Below are positions 15,847 to 26,335 of a DNA stretch of 64,000 nt, piece after piece; the first letter of the stretch is position 1; each line of letters starts with the position of its first letter. The notes beneath the pieces were generated by a model. The model was not told the origin of the DNA and did no database searches. It worked only from the letters and a program-made list of their open reading frames with translations. The position numbers were made by a program, and so were the translations under genes. This stretch comes from Solimonas sp. K1W22B-7 (lineage in GTDB: Bacteria > Pseudomonadota > Gammaproteobacteria > Nevskiales > Nevskiaceae): NCBI RefSeq assembly GCF_003428335.1, contig NZ_CP031704.1, positions 3,100,001 to 3,164,000 of the forward strand. The letters are read 5' to 3'.

Positions 15847-17748
15847 TCAGGCTTTCAACCGCGCAATCGCATCCGCCAGCGGCAGCGTCTCCTGCCGCTC
15901 CTCGCCGCGGAAGCGCAGGGTCACGGTGCGCTCCTCGGCTTCCTTGCGGCCGACGACGACGATCACCGGGATCTTCTGCGTGGCGTGCTCGCGGATCTTG
16001 TAGTTGATCTTCTCGTTGCGCAGGTCGGTCTGCGCGCGCAGACCGGCGTCCTTGAGGGCCTCGCAGACTTCGGTGGCGTACGCATCGGCGTCGGAGACGA
16101 TCGGCGCGACCACGGCCTGCACCGGCGCCAGCCACAGCGGCAGCGCGCCGGCGTGGTGCTCGATCAGGATGCCGATGAAGCGCTCCATCGAGCCGACGAT
16201 GGCACGGTGCAGCATGATCGGACGGCGACGCTGCGAGCTTTCGTCGATGTAGCTGGCGTCGAGACGCTCCGGCATCATCGGGTCGTACTGGATGGTGCCG
16301 ACCTGCCAGGAACGGCCGATCGAATCCTTCAGGTGATACTCGATCTTGGGGCCGTAGAAGGCGCCTTCGCCCGGCAACTCCTGCCACTCCACACCGGCCG
16401 CGCGCAGCGCAGCGCGCAGGGCGTTCTCCGCGCGGTCCCAGGCCTCGTCGGTGCCCAGGCGCTTGTCGGGGCGCAGTGCCAGCTTTACGGCCAGGTCGGT
16501 AAAGCCGAAGTCGGCATACACCTGCATCGCCTGCCGGTGGAAGGCGGTGACCTCACCCTCCACCTGCTCCTCGGTGCAGAAGATGTGGCCGTCGTCCTGG
16601 GTGAAGGCGCGCACGCGCATGATGCCGTGCAGCGCGCCCGAGGGCTCGTTGCGATGGCAGCCGCCGAACTCGGCGTAGCGGATCGGCAGGTCGCGGTAGC
16701 TGTGCAGGCCGGCGTTGTAGATCTGCACGTGGCCCGGACAGTTCATCGGCTTGATCGCGTAGCTGCGCTTCTCGCTCTCGGTGAAGAACATGTTGTCCTG
16801 GTAGTTGTCCCAGTGACCGGACTTCTTCCACAGGCTCACGTCCATGATCTGCGGGCCGCGCACTTCCTGGTAGCCGCTCTTGCGGAACACGCCACGCACG
16901 TACTGCTCCACGGCCTGCCAGATGGCCCAGCCCTTGGGGTGCCAGAACACCATGCCCGGCGCTTCTTCCTGCTGGTGGAACAGGTCGAGCTGGCGCGCCA
17001 GCTTGCGGTGGTCGCGCTTCTCGGCTTCCTCGACCTGCTTGAGGTAGGCCTTGAGCTCATCCTCGGTAGCGAAAGCCACGCCGTAGATGCGCTGCAGCTG
17101 CGCGTTGTTGGCGTCGCCGCGCCAGTAGACGCCGCCGACGCGGATCAGCTTGAAGGCATTGCCGAGCTTGCCGGTGGATGGCAGGTGCGGGCCCAGGCAC
17201 ATGTCCAGCCACTTGTCGCCCTGGCGGTAGATGGTCAGCTCTTCGTCGGCGGCGATGCCCTCGCGGATCCACTCGGCCTTGAAGGTCTCGCCGGCGGCCT
17301 CGAAGTGCTTCACCGCCGCGTCGTGCTCCCAGACCTCGCGGGTGATCGGCAGGTCGCGCTTGACGATCTCGCGCATCTTCGCCTCGATCTGCTCGAGGTC
17401 GGTTTCGCTGAAGGTCTCGGCGCGGGCGAAGTCGTAGTAGAAGCCGACCTCGGTCGCCGGGCCAAAGGTGATCTGGGTGCCGGGGAACAGCTCCTGCACC
17501 GCCTGCGCCAGCACATGCGCCGCGTCATGTCGGATGACCTCGAGGGCCTCCGGCTTGTCGCGGGTGATGATGCTGATGCTGGCGTCGCGGTCGATGGGAC
17601 GGGTCAGGTCCCACAGTTCGCCGTTGACGGTGACCAGCGCAGCCTTCTTGGCCAGGCCCGGAGAGATGCCCTGCGCGATCGCCAGACCGCTGATGGGTGC
17701 ATCGAACGACTTTTTATTGCCGTCCGGAAAGGTGATTTCGATTGCCAT
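15847..17748 (-). CDS. thrS: Threonine--tRNA ligase
   Basis: A 633-residue class II synthetase of normal length. Order: N-terminal TGS domain (residues 1-60), editing/SAD domain (about 65-220, with [10 protein letters not shown]), catalytic core (about 240-530, with [10 protein letters not shown], the Zn Cys, and [19 protein letters not shown]), and C-terminal anticodon-binding domain. It charges tRNA-Thr in the cytosol. It follows gltX by 21 bases on the same strand. In many bacteria thrS is followed by infC-rpmI-rplT; here the next gene is an M23 peptidase, so the locus is rearranged. No T-box or thrS operator structure was recognised. Confidence 0.97.
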   Translation of the reverse strand: MAIEITFPDGNKKSFDAPISGLAIAQGISPGLAKKAALVTVNGELWDLTRPIDRDASISIITRDKPEALEVIRHDAAHVLAQAVQELFPGTQITFGPATEVGFYYDFARAETFSETDLEQIEAKMREIVKRDLPITREVWEHDAAVKHFEAAGETFKAEWIREGIAADEELTIYRQGDKWLDMCLGPHLPSTGKLGNAFKLIRVGGVYWRGDANNAQLQRIYGVAFATEDELKAYLKQVEEAEKRDHRKLARQLDLFHQQEEAPGMVFWHPKGWAIWQAVEQYVRGVFRKSGYQEVRGPQIMDVSLWKKSGHWDNYQDNMFFTESEKRSYAIKPMNCPGHVQIYNAGLHSYRDLPIRYAEFGGCHRNEPSGALHGIMRVRAFTQDDGHIFCTEEQVEGEVTAFHRQAMQVYADFGFTDLAVKLALRPDKRLGTDEAWDRAENALRAALRAAGVEWQELPGEGAFYGPKIEYHLKDSIGRSWQVGTIQYDPMMPERLDASYIDESSQRRRPIMLHRAIVGSMERFIGILIEHHAGALPLWLAPVQAVVAPIVSDADAYATEVCEALKDAGLRAQTDLRNEKINYKIREHATQKIPVIVVVGRKEAEERTVTLRFRGEERQETLPLADAIARLKA

Positions 17749-17769
17749 GATGTTCCTGCCGAAAATGAT

Positions 17770-19188
17770 TTAGGACTTGCCCTGAACGTACGCGACGGCG
17801 GCCTTGAGCCGCGCGAGCGTTCGGTCGCGTCCCAGCAGGAACAGGGTCTGGTCGATCGGCGGCGAGATCGCCATGCCGACCACCGCCACGCGGATCGGCT
17901 GGGCGACCTTGCCCAGGCTCAAGGCCCGGCCTTCGGCGAACCCATTGACCGCGGCATGCAGCGCCGGCGCGCTCCACTCCGGCAGCGCTTCCAGCGCGGC
18001 GGCGAGTTCAGTCAGCAGCGCGGCGCCTTCGGCGGTGAGGTGCTTGGCGGCGTCCTTCTCGTTGTAGCCATCCAGATCGGCGTAGAAGAACTTCGACTTC
18101 TCCGCCATCTCCACCAGGGTGCGGCAGCGCTCGCGCTGCTGCTCGATCACCGGCTCCAGCGCCGGGCCGTTGGCGGGATCCACGCCGATGCGGCGCAGGT
18201 GCCAGTCGAACTCCGGCGCGACGATGGCGGGGTCGGTGATCTTCAGGTACTGGTGGTTGACCCAGTAGGCCTTCTCCATGTCGAAGCGCGCCGGCGAGGC
18301 GGAGACGTGGTCGAAGTCGAACTTCTCGATCATCTCCTGGCGGGTGAACATCTCCTGGTCGCCATGGCTCCAGCCCAGGCGGACCAGGTAATTCAGCAGC
18401 GCTTCGGGCATGAAGCCCATGCCGCGGTACTCGGTGACCGACAGCGCGCCGTGACGCTTGGACAGCTTGGCGCCGTCGGCACCCAGGATCATCGACACAT
18501 GCGCGTAGGCCGGCAGCGTGGCGCCCAGGGCCTTGAGGATGTTGATCTGGCGCGGGGCGTTGTTGACGTGGTCGTCGCCGCGGATGACATGGGTGATGCC
18601 CATGTCCCAGTCGTCCACCACCACGCAGAAGTTGTAGGTGGGCACGCCATCGGCGCGGGCAATGATGAGATCGTCGAGCTCCTTGTTGTCGAACACGATC
18701 TCGCCCTTGATCAGGTCCTTGAGCACGACCTGGCCGTCCGGCGGATTGCGGAAGCGCACCACCGGCTGCACGCCTTCCGGCGGGGTCGGCAGGGTCTTGT
18801 CCCGCTCGGGGCGCCAGCGGCCGTCGTAACGCGGCTTTTCCTTGCGCGCCATCTGCTCGGCACGCATCTGGTCCAGCTCTTCCTTGCTGGCATAGCAGCG
18901 GTAGGCCGTGCCGACATCCAGCATCTGCTGCACCACTTCCTTGTAGCGGTCGAAGCGCTGGGTCTGGTAGATCTCGGCGAAGTCCGACTTCAGGCCGAGC
19001 CAGGCCATGCCCTCGAAGATCGCGTCCACCGCCTCCTGGGTCGAACGCTCGCGGTCGGTGTCCTCGATGCGCAGCAGGAACTTGCCGCCGAAACGCTTGG
19101 CGTAGAGGTAGGAGAACAGCGCGGTACGGGCACCGCCGATATGGAGGTAGCCGGTAGGGCTGGGAGCAAAGCGGGTTACGACGCTCAT
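17770..19188 (-). CDS. gltX: Glutamate--tRNA ligase
   Basis: A 472-residue class I synthetase. The HIGH motif is PSPTGYLHIGGA (near residue 12) and the KMSKS motif is KLSKRHG (near residue 240). The C-terminal helical anticodon-binding domain is complete. It makes Glu-tRNA for translation. The gene is probably the first of a gltX-thrS pair and is divergent from the PTPS-like gene, with about 78 bases between the starts. Confidence 0.97.
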   Translation of the reverse strand: MSVVTRFAPSPTGYLHIGGARTALFSYLYAKRFGGKFLLRIEDTDRERSTQEAVDAIFEGMAWLGLKSDFAEIYQTQRFDRYKEVVQQMLDVGTAYRCYASKEELDQMRAEQMARKEKPRYDGRWRPERDKTLPTPPEGVQPVVRFRNPPDGQVVLKDLIKGEIVFDNKELDDLIIARADGVPTYNFCVVVDDWDMGITHVIRGDDHVNNAPRQINILKALGATLPAYAHVSMILGADGAKLSKRHGALSVTEYRGMGFMPEALLNYLVRLGWSHGDQEMFTRQEMIEKFDFDHVSASPARFDMEKAYWVNHQYLKITDPAIVAPEFDWHLRRIGVDPANGPALEPVIEQQRERCRTLVEMAEKSKFFYADLDGYNEKDAAKHLTAEGAALLTELAAALEALPEWSAPALHAAVNGFAEGRALSLGKVAQPIRVAVVGMAISPPIDQTLFLLGRDRTLARLKAAVAYVQGKS

Positions 19189-19266
19189 AGGCGTTTTATG
19201 GTGATTCTTCGGGCGAAATCAGGATTTTAGCAGGAAGAACCAGGCCTGAACGATTACAATACCGGG

Positions 19267-20109
19267 ATGATCCGCCTGTTCGTAGAGCAACTGACCGTCC
19301 TGGACTGCGCCTTCCTCGACCCGATCCGGGGCCTGGTGGGCGAAAGCTGGATCGTGGACGTGGAACTGGCCGGCGACCTGGACCAGCAGTCCATGGTCCT
19401 GGACTTCGGCGAGGTCAAGAAACGCCTCAAGAAAGTCGTCGACGGCATCGGCGACCACAAGCTGCTGGTGCCGCACCGCCACGCCGGCCTGCGCCTGCAG
19501 CACAACGGCCACGGCAGCGAGCTGCACTTCAGCGGCCCGGCCGACGGCCCGATCGAACACCACTCTCCTGCCGACGCCATCTGCGTGATCGACGCTCCGG
19601 CCATCACCACCGAGGCCCTGACCGCCCACCTGCAGCCCCTGGTGGCGCAACAGGTGCCGTCGAACGTCGCCGAGGTCCGCCTGACCCTGCGCACCGAGGT
19701 CGTGGACGGCCCGTATTACCACTACGCCCATGGCCTGAAGAAGCACACCGGCCATTGCCAGCGCATCGCCCACGGCCACCGCTCGCGCATCGAGATCCGC
19801 CTGGACGGCCAGCGCGATGCCGCGATGGAACAGGCCTGGGCGGGACGCTGGAAGGACATCTACCTGGGCACCCAGGAAGACATCGTGCTGGACGGCGCCG
19901 AGCGCGTGCGCTTCGAATACACCTCGGTGGACGGCGATTTCGCCCTGGAACTGCCGGCCCAGCGCTGCGAACTGCTGGACGGCGACACCACGGTGGAGCG
20001 GCTGGCGGCCTACATCGCCCGCACCATCCATGCTGAAAACCCCGGCCGCCAGGTCGAGGTCCGGGCCTACGAGGGCGTCCTCAAGGGCGCCGTGGCCCGA
20101 GCCGGGTAA
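19267..20109 (+). CDS. 6-pyruvoyl-tetrahydropterin synthase/QueD-family protein (two T-fold halves)
   Basis: A 280-residue protein about twice the length of QueD. The first half carries VLDFGEVKKRLKKVVDGIGDHKLL, the PTPS active-site pattern. The second half carries the zinc ligands HTGHCQRIAHGHRSRIEI and the closing catalytic Glu strand VEVRAYEG. It seems to be two T-fold units in one chain, with the catalytic parts divided between halves. It may act in queuosine precursor or pterin synthesis, but no queC/queE neighbour is present, so the reaction is uncertain. Confidence 0.8.
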   Translation: MIRLFVEQLTVLDCAFLDPIRGLVGESWIVDVELAGDLDQQSMVLDFGEVKKRLKKVVDGIGDHKLLVPHRHAGLRLQHNGHGSELHFSGPADGPIEHHSPADAICVIDAPAITTEALTAHLQPLVAQQVPSNVAEVRLTLRTEVVDGPYYHYAHGLKKHTGHCQRIAHGHRSRIEIRLDGQRDAAMEQAWAGRWKDIYLGTQEDIVLDGAERVRFEYTSVDGDFALELPAQRCELLDGDTTVERLAAYIARTIHAENPGRQVEVRAYEGVLKGAVARAG

Positions 20110-20213
20110 TGCCGCCGCCCGTCGGCCCAGGCTGGCAAATTGCAGGACCGCCCCCATTCATTCCGGATTAATGCCCGCCGCGCGATAGTGGCGGCAAGCC
20201 ACCGGAAACTGCC

Positions 20214-20918
20214 ATGCGCCTGCCCCTAGCTGCCCTTGCCCTGTCGAGCCTGATGCTCAGCGGCTGCATCGTCACGGACCCCTATCCGCGGGGCGACGTC
20301 GGCCGGGTCTACGGCTACGACCCCTATCCTTCCGCCAGCTACGATCCCTACCCGTACTACTACGGCCCGGACACCTACTACTACTCCTACAGCCCCGGCC
20401 CGGACTATTACTACCGCCCCGGCTACGGCTACTACCGCCCGCGCCCGGACCACGGCCATGGCCACGGCCGCAACGACCACGATCACGGCCACGACAACCC
20501 GCGTCCGCGGCCCGACCGCCCGCGCGACGGCTTCTGGGGCGGCGTAGCCGACAACGTCAACGACCGGCCGCGCCCTTCGCAGCCGCCGGCCAACCGGCCG
20601 CGCGACGGCGTCTGGGGAGGGGTGGCCCGCGACGACGACCGCCGGCCGCAGGCGCCGGCACAGCCCCCTGCCAACCGGCCCCAGGACCGGGATCGCGGCG
20701 GCTTCTGGGGTGCGGCCGGCAACACCGGCGGGCGCCCCCAGGCCACCCCGCCGCAGGCCAGCCGCCCGCCGCAGCGCCAGGAGCGCCAGGACCCGCGCCG
20801 CGGCCGCGAGTGGCCGGTGGCGGGCCAGGACGACCGCCAGGAACGGCCCCTGCCGCAGCCCGAGCGCGGCAACGGCGGCGACGGCCGCCGCCGCGGCTGG
20901 GGCAACCTGATCGACTAG
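20214..20918 (+). CDS. Tyr/His/Pro-rich putative lipoprotein
   Basis: A 234-residue protein not recognised as a known family. A lipobox (LMLSGC, Cys18) predicts a lipid-anchored protein. The mature part is low-complexity in blocks: Tyr/Pro-rich (about 24-80), His/Asp-rich (HGHGHGRNDHDHGHD, about 82-98), then Arg/Pro/Asn-rich with three repeats of the form R(P)RDG-F/V-WGG near residues 106, 131 and 160. The His block could bind metal and the Tyr block suggests surface or envelope exposure. Both are guesses from composition. Its TAG stop is followed by GGGCCTG, which resembles the palindrome at 34403. Confidence 0.65.
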   Translation: MRLPLAALALSSLMLSGCIVTDPYPRGDVGRVYGYDPYPSASYDPYPYYYGPDTYYYSYSPGPDYYYRPGYGYYRPRPDHGHGHGRNDHDHGHDNPRPRPDRPRDGFWGGVADNVNDRPRPSQPPANRPRDGVWGGVARDDDRRPQAPAQPPANRPQDRDRGGFWGAAGNTGGRPQATPPQASRPPQRQERQDPRRGREWPVAGQDDRQERPLPQPERGNGGDGRRRGWGNLID

Positions 20919-20929
20919 GGCCTGTTAGA

Positions 20930-20935
20930 GCCTAT
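20930..20935 (+). promoter_or_regulatory. Putative -10 box (TATAAT) of hisI
   Basis: A perfect TATAAT lies 36 bases before the hisI start in otherwise GC-rich sequence. A good -35 element is not obvious. Confidence 0.45.
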
Positions 20936-20971
20936 AATGCCGCCCGTTTTTTTGATTGAACCGGAACCCAC

Positions 20972-21451
20972 ATGGCTTTCTCAGACATCCGCTTCTTCCC
21001 CCGCGTCACGATCGAACAGGTCGAGGAAGGCAACGAGCTCGCGCCCAAGTTCGACGAGCACGGCCTGATCCCCTGCGTCACCACCGCCTCGCACAACGGC
21101 GAGGTGCTGATGCTGGGCTACATGAACGCCGAGGCGCTGCGGAAGACCATCCTGACCGGCGAAGCGCACTACTACTCGCGCTCGCGCCAGGTGATCTGGC
21201 ACAAGGGCGCCACCAGCGGCCTGACCCAGAAGGTCGTCGCCCTGCGCATCGACGACGACCAGGACGCGGTCTGGCTCAGCGTCAACGTCATCGGCGACGC
21301 CAGCTGCCACGTCGGCTACCGCTCCTGCTTCTACCGCTCGGTGCCCACCGGCGAGGGCCCGGACGTGCGCGTGCTGAACTACGAAGAGAAGGAAAAGACC
21401 TTCGACCCGGTCGCGGTCTACGGCGACGCGCCGAACCCGACCAAGCTGTAA
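20972..21451 (+). CDS. hisI: Phosphoribosyl-AMP cyclohydrolase
   Basis: A 159-residue monofunctional HisI that opens the adenine ring of phosphoribosyl-AMP in histidine synthesis. It shows the conserved VLMLGYMNAEAL, HYYSRSRQVIWHKGATSG, and the zinc/cysteine segment GDASCHVGYRSCFYR. The phosphoribosyl-ATP pyrophosphatase domain (HisE) found fused in enterobacteria is absent. No other his gene adjoins it, so it stands apart from any his operon. It carries its own promoter-like box and terminator. Confidence 0.95.
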   Translation: MAFSDIRFFPRVTIEQVEEGNELAPKFDEHGLIPCVTTASHNGEVLMLGYMNAEALRKTILTGEAHYYSRSRQVIWHKGATSGLTQKVVALRIDDDQDAVWLSVNVIGDASCHVGYRSCFYRSVPTGEGPDVRVLNYEEKEKTFDPVAVYGDAPNPTKL

Positions 21452-21467
21452 GCCTGGGTCTTCAACG

Positions 21468-21494
21468 AAAATCCCCGCCCGGTGCGGGGATTTT
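21468..21494. terminator. Bidirectional terminator after hisI
   Basis: A perfect 11-bp hairpin, AAAATCCCCGC at 21468-21478 and GCGGGGATTTT at 21484-21494, lies between convergent genes and serves both strands. Confidence 0.9.
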
Positions 21495-21512
21495 CATTGA
21501 TGCCAGCCCTTT

Positions 21513-22670
21513 TCAGTTGCAGGAATACGGGGTGTAGTGGGCGACCGTCGGCGTCACGCCGAACTGGCGCTGCATGTCGGCGAATATCCACTTGCTGTAG
21601 TAGTTGCTGGTGGCGGGCGAGTTCTTGCAGTCGCCGTTCACCGCCAGCACGCCGAACTGCTTGAGGACGCCGGAGGGCGCGACGCCGTCCTGGTCGATGA
21701 AATTGAACCAGAAGGTCACGTCGAAGGTGGGCGTGTTGATGTTGCGGTTCTGGTAGTTGCGGAAGGCGCAGACCTGGATGATCTCGCCGGTTTCGCAGAG
21801 GCCCGGGCCGGCACACTGATCCGAGTTCTTGCCGAACTCGCTCAGATACACCGGCAGCGACAGCGTCTGGCTGGCCAGCCAGTCCTTCACGCCCGAGCCC
21901 ATCATCATGGTGTGCACCGGGGCCAGGTAGGCGTGGACGGACACGGCGTCCACGTACACCAGGTTGCCACCTGCGCGGGTGCCCAGCGCCTGGTCCAGGG
22001 CGTTCTTGACGTTGGCCCGGGTGGCGGGCTCGTTGGCCGCCACGAAGTACTGGTTGGTGGCCATGGCCGGTGCCACCAGGAAGGCCGTGGCGTTGGCGCT
22101 GATGCGGATCGCATCCACCGCCGGCTTGAGGAGATAGTCGTGGTATTGCGCCAGGGTACCGCCGAAGATGCCGTTGGCCGCGTTCGGCTCGTTCCAGATC
22201 TCGAATGCCGCGATGCGCGGCAGGGTGCTGCCCGGCACGCCGGGGTCCGGCGTGTTGCCGCTGTAGCGCTCCACCACGGCGCTGGCGAAGGCGGCCCAGT
22301 CGGCCTGCACGGTGGGGCTGGAGTAGTCCCCCGTCTCCCAGCGCGGTTTCGGCCCGTTGATCACCGCCAGGACCTTGAGGCCGGTGCCGGAGTGGGCTTT
22401 CACCAGCGCGTCGGCTTCGGTCCAGGACCAGCCGCCGCTGGTGGGCTTGATGTCGTTCCAGCGCAGGGCCATGCGCGACCAGCCCGTGCCGAGCGCGGCG
22501 CGGGCGGTGGTGGGGCCGGTGCCGACGGCCCGGCCGACATTGATGCCGTTGTTGATGCCGCCGCCGGGGGACGTGGTGAGCGGATCGGGACAGGCGCTGG
22601 CCGGCAGCGTTGCCGCGTGTGTGGCACCAAAGCCGCAGGCCAGGCAGGCCGCGAGCAAGAGACGCTTCAT
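21513..22670 (-). CDS. Exported glycoside hydrolase (clan GH-A TIM barrel)
   Basis: A 385-residue secreted protein with a signal peptide ending at THA-ATLPAS. The (beta/alpha)8 clan GH-A pattern is visible. IAAFEIWNEPN has the acid/base Glu161 and SLPVYLSEFGKN the nucleophile Glu278, about the usual spacing. It may belong to GH5 or GH39-like families; the substrate is unknown. Cysteines near residues 289-304 could form disulfides. It is a single gene flanked by a terminator and comEC. Confidence 0.75.
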   Translation of the reverse strand: MKRLLLAACLACGFGATHAATLPASACPDPLTTSPGGGINNGINVGRAVGTGPTTARAALGTGWSRMALRWNDIKPTSGGWSWTEADALVKAHSGTGLKVLAVINGPKPRWETGDYSSPTVQADWAAFASAVVERYSGNTPDPGVPGSTLPRIAAFEIWNEPNAANGIFGGTLAQYHDYLLKPAVDAIRISANATAFLVAPAMATNQYFVAANEPATRANVKNALDQALGTRAGGNLVYVDAVSVHAYLAPVHTMMMGSGVKDWLASQTLSLPVYLSEFGKNSDQCAGPGLCETGEIIQVCAFRNYQNRNINTPTFDVTFWFNFIDQDGVAPSGVLKQFGVLAVNGDCKNSPATSNYYSKWIFADMQRQFGVTPTVAHYTPYSCN

Positions 22671-22775
22671 GACGATTCTCCCCTTTCTTATTTGATTTGC
22701 CCGCGACCGTACGCTCGTCGCATTGCCGGGCCGTGAACTTCGTGTGTCAGCGACGGCGGGCGAGGCCGTCCAGCT

Positions 22776-25055
22776 TCACGGCTCGGCCGGCGCGTTCCAC
22801 CAATGCCCGGCCTGCCGGCGCCACAGTTCGGGTTGCAATGCCGTCGCGGGCAGCGTCAGCCTCACCGTCCCCTCCACCCCCGTCACCAGTTGGCGCGCGC
22901 CGGCGGTTTCGTAGCGCGCCACCACCTGCGGCCGCGGATGGCCAAAGGAGCTGCGCCAGGCCGCCGGATGGATCACCAGGCGCGGCTGCACCGCGTCCAC
23001 GAACGGCGCGGTCGATGAGCTGTGGCTGCCGTGATGCGGCGACAGCAGCAGGTCCGCACGCAGCCGCGGGCCATGCCGCTCCAGCAAAGCCTGCTCGGCC
23101 GGACGCTCGATGTCGCCGGTGAGCAAGGCCACCTGCCCGCCCGACTCGATGCGCAGCACGCAGGAGCGGTTGTTGTCCGAGCCCGGGCTATCCGGCGCCG
23201 GATACAGGGTCTCGAAGTCCACGCCGTCCCAGCTCCAGCGCAGGCCCTCGACGCAGGCTGCATGGCCGGGCGTGCCGAACTGCTCGCCGATGGCCAGGCG
23301 CCGCTGTACGGCGGCGATGCCGCCGGCGTGATCGTTGTCGCCATGCGACAGCAGCAGGCGGTCGAGCCGGCCGATCCCCTGGGTCAGCAGGTAGGGCACC
23401 ACCACCGAGTCGCCGGCATCGAAGCCTTCGTCGAAGGCCGGGCCGGCGTCGTAAAGCAGGCTGTGATGGGCGGTGCGCACCACCACTGCCAGGCCTTGCC
23501 CCACGTCCAGCGCGGCCAGCTCGAAGCCGGAGGGCGGCGCGCGCTGCGGCGGGAAGGCCAGCGGCAGGAAGCACAGCAGGGCCAGCGGACGCAGCGGCAG
23601 TCCGCGCGGCGCGAACAGCAGTACCGCGCCCAGCAGCGCCAGCAGCAGCGCCGGCCAGGCCGGGCTCCAGGCGATCCAGGCCTGCGGCCATTGCGCGGCG
23701 GCTTCCAGGCCCAGGCGCAGCCACTGCAGGGCGTCGGCGCTCCAGGTCAGCAGCGGCAGCCCGGCCGCCGGCCACAGCGCTGCCAGCAGCATCGCCACCA
23801 GCAGCAGCGGCGTGAGCAGCGCGAAAGCCGGCACCGCCAGCAGGTTCACCAGCGGCGCCGGCCAGGACAGGCCATGGAAGAAGTACAGCGTCAGCGGCAT
23901 CAGTACTACGGTCAGCATCAGCTGCAGCATCACCAGGGCCCGCAGCCAGTGCGGCCGCGCCAGCCGCCCGCCGCCGACGTAGAAGATCGCCGCCACCGCA
24001 CCGAAGGACAGCCACAGCCCCGGGCTGGTGATGGCCAGCGGATCGAGCAGCAGGATCAGGAACCAGGCCAGCGCCAGCACGCGCGAGGGCTGGCCGAGGC
24101 GGTTGGCGAAACCGGCGACGATCACGAACAGCGCCATCAGTGCCGCACGGGCCACCGGCGCCTCGAAGCCGGCCACCGCGCTGTAGGCCAGGGCGAACAG
24201 GCCGGACACGATCCAGCCGGCTTTCTGCGCCGGCAGGCGCAGCAGCAGCGGCGGCCACAGCGTCCACAGCCAGCGGCCGAGGAAGAAGCCCAGCGCGGCG
24301 ACGATGGCGATGTTGAAGCCGGAGATCGCGACCAGATGGCTGGTGCCGGTCTGCCGGAACACTTCCCAGTCGGCGTCGTGCAGGCCGGACTGCTCGCCCA
24401 GGGTCAGCGCCGCCACCATCGGTGCCGCCGGGTGATGCGGCAGCCAGGCGTTGATCGCATCGAGCAGGTTCTGCCGCAAGGCGAGCAGGCCCGAGCCTTC
24501 GCCGCAGCGGCTGGCGCCGCGCACGGTGGCGGTGCCGCCCACGCCTTCGCGCAGGAGCCAGCCCTCATAGTCGAAGCCGCCGGGATTGAGCGAGCCATGC
24601 GGCGTGCGCAGCTTCAGCTCCAGGCGCCAGCATTCGCCGGCGCGAACGACCTCCTGGGTGCGGTACCAGCTGACGCGCAGGTGGCGCGGCAGGCCCGGGG
24701 CGGTCTCGGGATCGAAGCGGAAGCGCCAGACCCGCTGCTGCGGTGCGCGCGGGTCCCGCCCCTGCTCCGGCAGCGAGGACACCTGGCCTTGCAGGATCAA
24801 GACCTCGCCATGACGTTCCGCCGGCCAGCGCTGGGCCAGTTCGCGCTGCGCCTGGAACAGCGTCAGGCCCAGGCCCAGCGCCAGGAACAGGGCATGCCGG
24901 CGGTAGCGCCAGCGCGGCAGGGCGGCGAGGAAGAACGGCAGCAGCCCGTACCAGGGCGGCAGTTCGCGCAGGACGTGCATGGCCAGCACGCCCAGCGTGA
25001 ACCACAGGATCAGGACGCGGAGGTCGGCAGCAACCGGCCGCTGTCCAGGGTCCAT
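22776..25055 (-). CDS. comEC: DNA internalization protein ComEC/Rec2
   Basis: About 759 residues with the full ComEC layout: an N-terminal soluble/OB part, the Competence domain with around ten membrane helices (GTSHLVAISGFNIAIVAALG, FEAPVARAALMALF), and a C-terminal metallo-beta-lactamase domain (LSHGDNDHAGG, SPHHGSHSSS). It forms the inner-membrane channel for single-stranded DNA in natural transformation. The start MDPGQRPVAADLRV is chosen because the same start lies inside the 3' end of lolD in the repeat copy at 25595-25685, showing an ancestral overlap. A GTG at 25118 could now be used instead, since the original coupling has been broken. Confidence 0.92.
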   Translation of the reverse strand: MDPGQRPVAADLRVLILWFTLGVLAMHVLRELPPWYGLLPFFLAALPRWRYRRHALFLALGLGLTLFQAQRELAQRWPAERHGEVLILQGQVSSLPEQGRDPRAPQQRVWRFRFDPETAPGLPRHLRVSWYRTQEVVRAGECWRLELKLRTPHGSLNPGGFDYEGWLLREGVGGTATVRGASRCGEGSGLLALRQNLLDAINAWLPHHPAAPMVAALTLGEQSGLHDADWEVFRQTGTSHLVAISGFNIAIVAALGFFLGRWLWTLWPPLLLRLPAQKAGWIVSGLFALAYSAVAGFEAPVARAALMALFVIVAGFANRLGQPSRVLALAWFLILLLDPLAITSPGLWLSFGAVAAIFYVGGGRLARPHWLRALVMLQLMLTVVLMPLTLYFFHGLSWPAPLVNLLAVPAFALLTPLLLVAMLLAALWPAAGLPLLTWSADALQWLRLGLEAAAQWPQAWIAWSPAWPALLLALLGAVLLFAPRGLPLRPLALLCFLPLAFPPQRAPPSGFELAALDVGQGLAVVVRTAHHSLLYDAGPAFDEGFDAGDSVVVPYLLTQGIGRLDRLLLSHGDNDHAGGIAAVQRRLAIGEQFGTPGHAACVEGLRWSWDGVDFETLYPAPDSPGSDNNRSCVLRIESGGQVALLTGDIERPAEQALLERHGPRLRADLLLSPHHGSHSSSTAPFVDAVQPRLVIHPAAWRSSFGHPRPQVVARYETAGARQLVTGVEGTVRLTLPATALQPELWRRQAGHWWNAPAEP

Positions 25056-25076
25056 ATCTTGTCCATGCGCGCGGCC
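24986..25076. repeat. 91-bp direct repeat, copy A (comEC 5' end)
   Basis: It matches 25595-25685 with five mismatches in 91 positions. It holds the intact start of comEC and, in another frame, a remnant of the last lolD codons ([18 protein letters not shown] then stop). Confidence 0.9.
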
Positions 25077-25107
25077 TGAGATCACCGGAGAGGCCAGACT
25101 TCCTGCA

Positions 25108-25488
25108 CTAGTCCGCACTACCTGGGGTGGACTCCCCGGCCTGCTTTATGAGCTCGGCAATTTCCTTCTCTGAAAACACTTGAAGCTCGTCAAAGGCAGC
25201 CTGGGAAGCGTCTCTTGATCCCGTCCCTTCCCCCCGCAGGTGGTATTGCCCCTTTTCCTTCGCAAAGGAAAAAACGAAAGGCATTGCGGGACTGCCGGGC
25301 GCAGATACGATCACGAGCGTCTGACCGTCGGTACACCCATACACAAGCCATGGGGTCGAGCCATAGGTTTTGCGCAGAGGCCCCCTGTTGCACGCAACGT
25401 CTTCTGCCGCGGCAGGGAAAGCGCAAGACATCGACGTGAGCGATGCCACGATGAGCCACCCGAAACATCTCACCTTGCTGTTGTTCAT
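25108..25488 (-). CDS. Small exported protein of unknown function inserted between lolD and comEC
   Basis: A 126-residue protein that I do not recognise. The signal peptide ends AFPAAA-EDVACN. The mature part has two cysteines (VACNRG, VYGCTDG) that could form a disulfide, and a C-terminal helix ELQVFSEKEIAELIKQAGE. A GGAAGG ribosome-binding site lies 5 bases before the ATG. It lies in the 518 bases between two copies of a 91-bp repeat, which contain the lolD 3' end and comEC 5' end. That is strong evidence that it entered as an insertion. Base composition looks less GC-rich than its neighbours. Confidence 0.7.
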   Translation of the reverse strand: MNNSKVRCFGWLIVASLTSMSCAFPAAAEDVACNRGPLRKTYGSTPWLVYGCTDGQTLVIVSAPGSPAMPFVFSFAKEKGQYHLRGEGTGSRDASQAAFDELQVFSEKEIAELIKQAGESTPGSAD

Positions 25489-25618
25489 CGACCTTCCGGG
25501 CCAGGCTCAGTGCTGCCCATACGGCGGCATCAATGCCCCGCAGACCCGGGGGTTGTCAATCTGACAACTCAGTCATGTTTGCGGAACAAAGGGCGCACGC
25601 CCAGCGTGAACAGCAGGA

Positions 25619-26327
<709 letters not shown>

Positions 26328-26335
<8 letters not shown>

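Noticed and set aside
15781-19230. 1149-residue open frame on the plus strand opposite thrS and gltX
   Set aside because: It is a GC-driven antisense shadow. The minus strand encodes two complete synthetases with all motifs, and this frame's start lies in a palindromic repeat.
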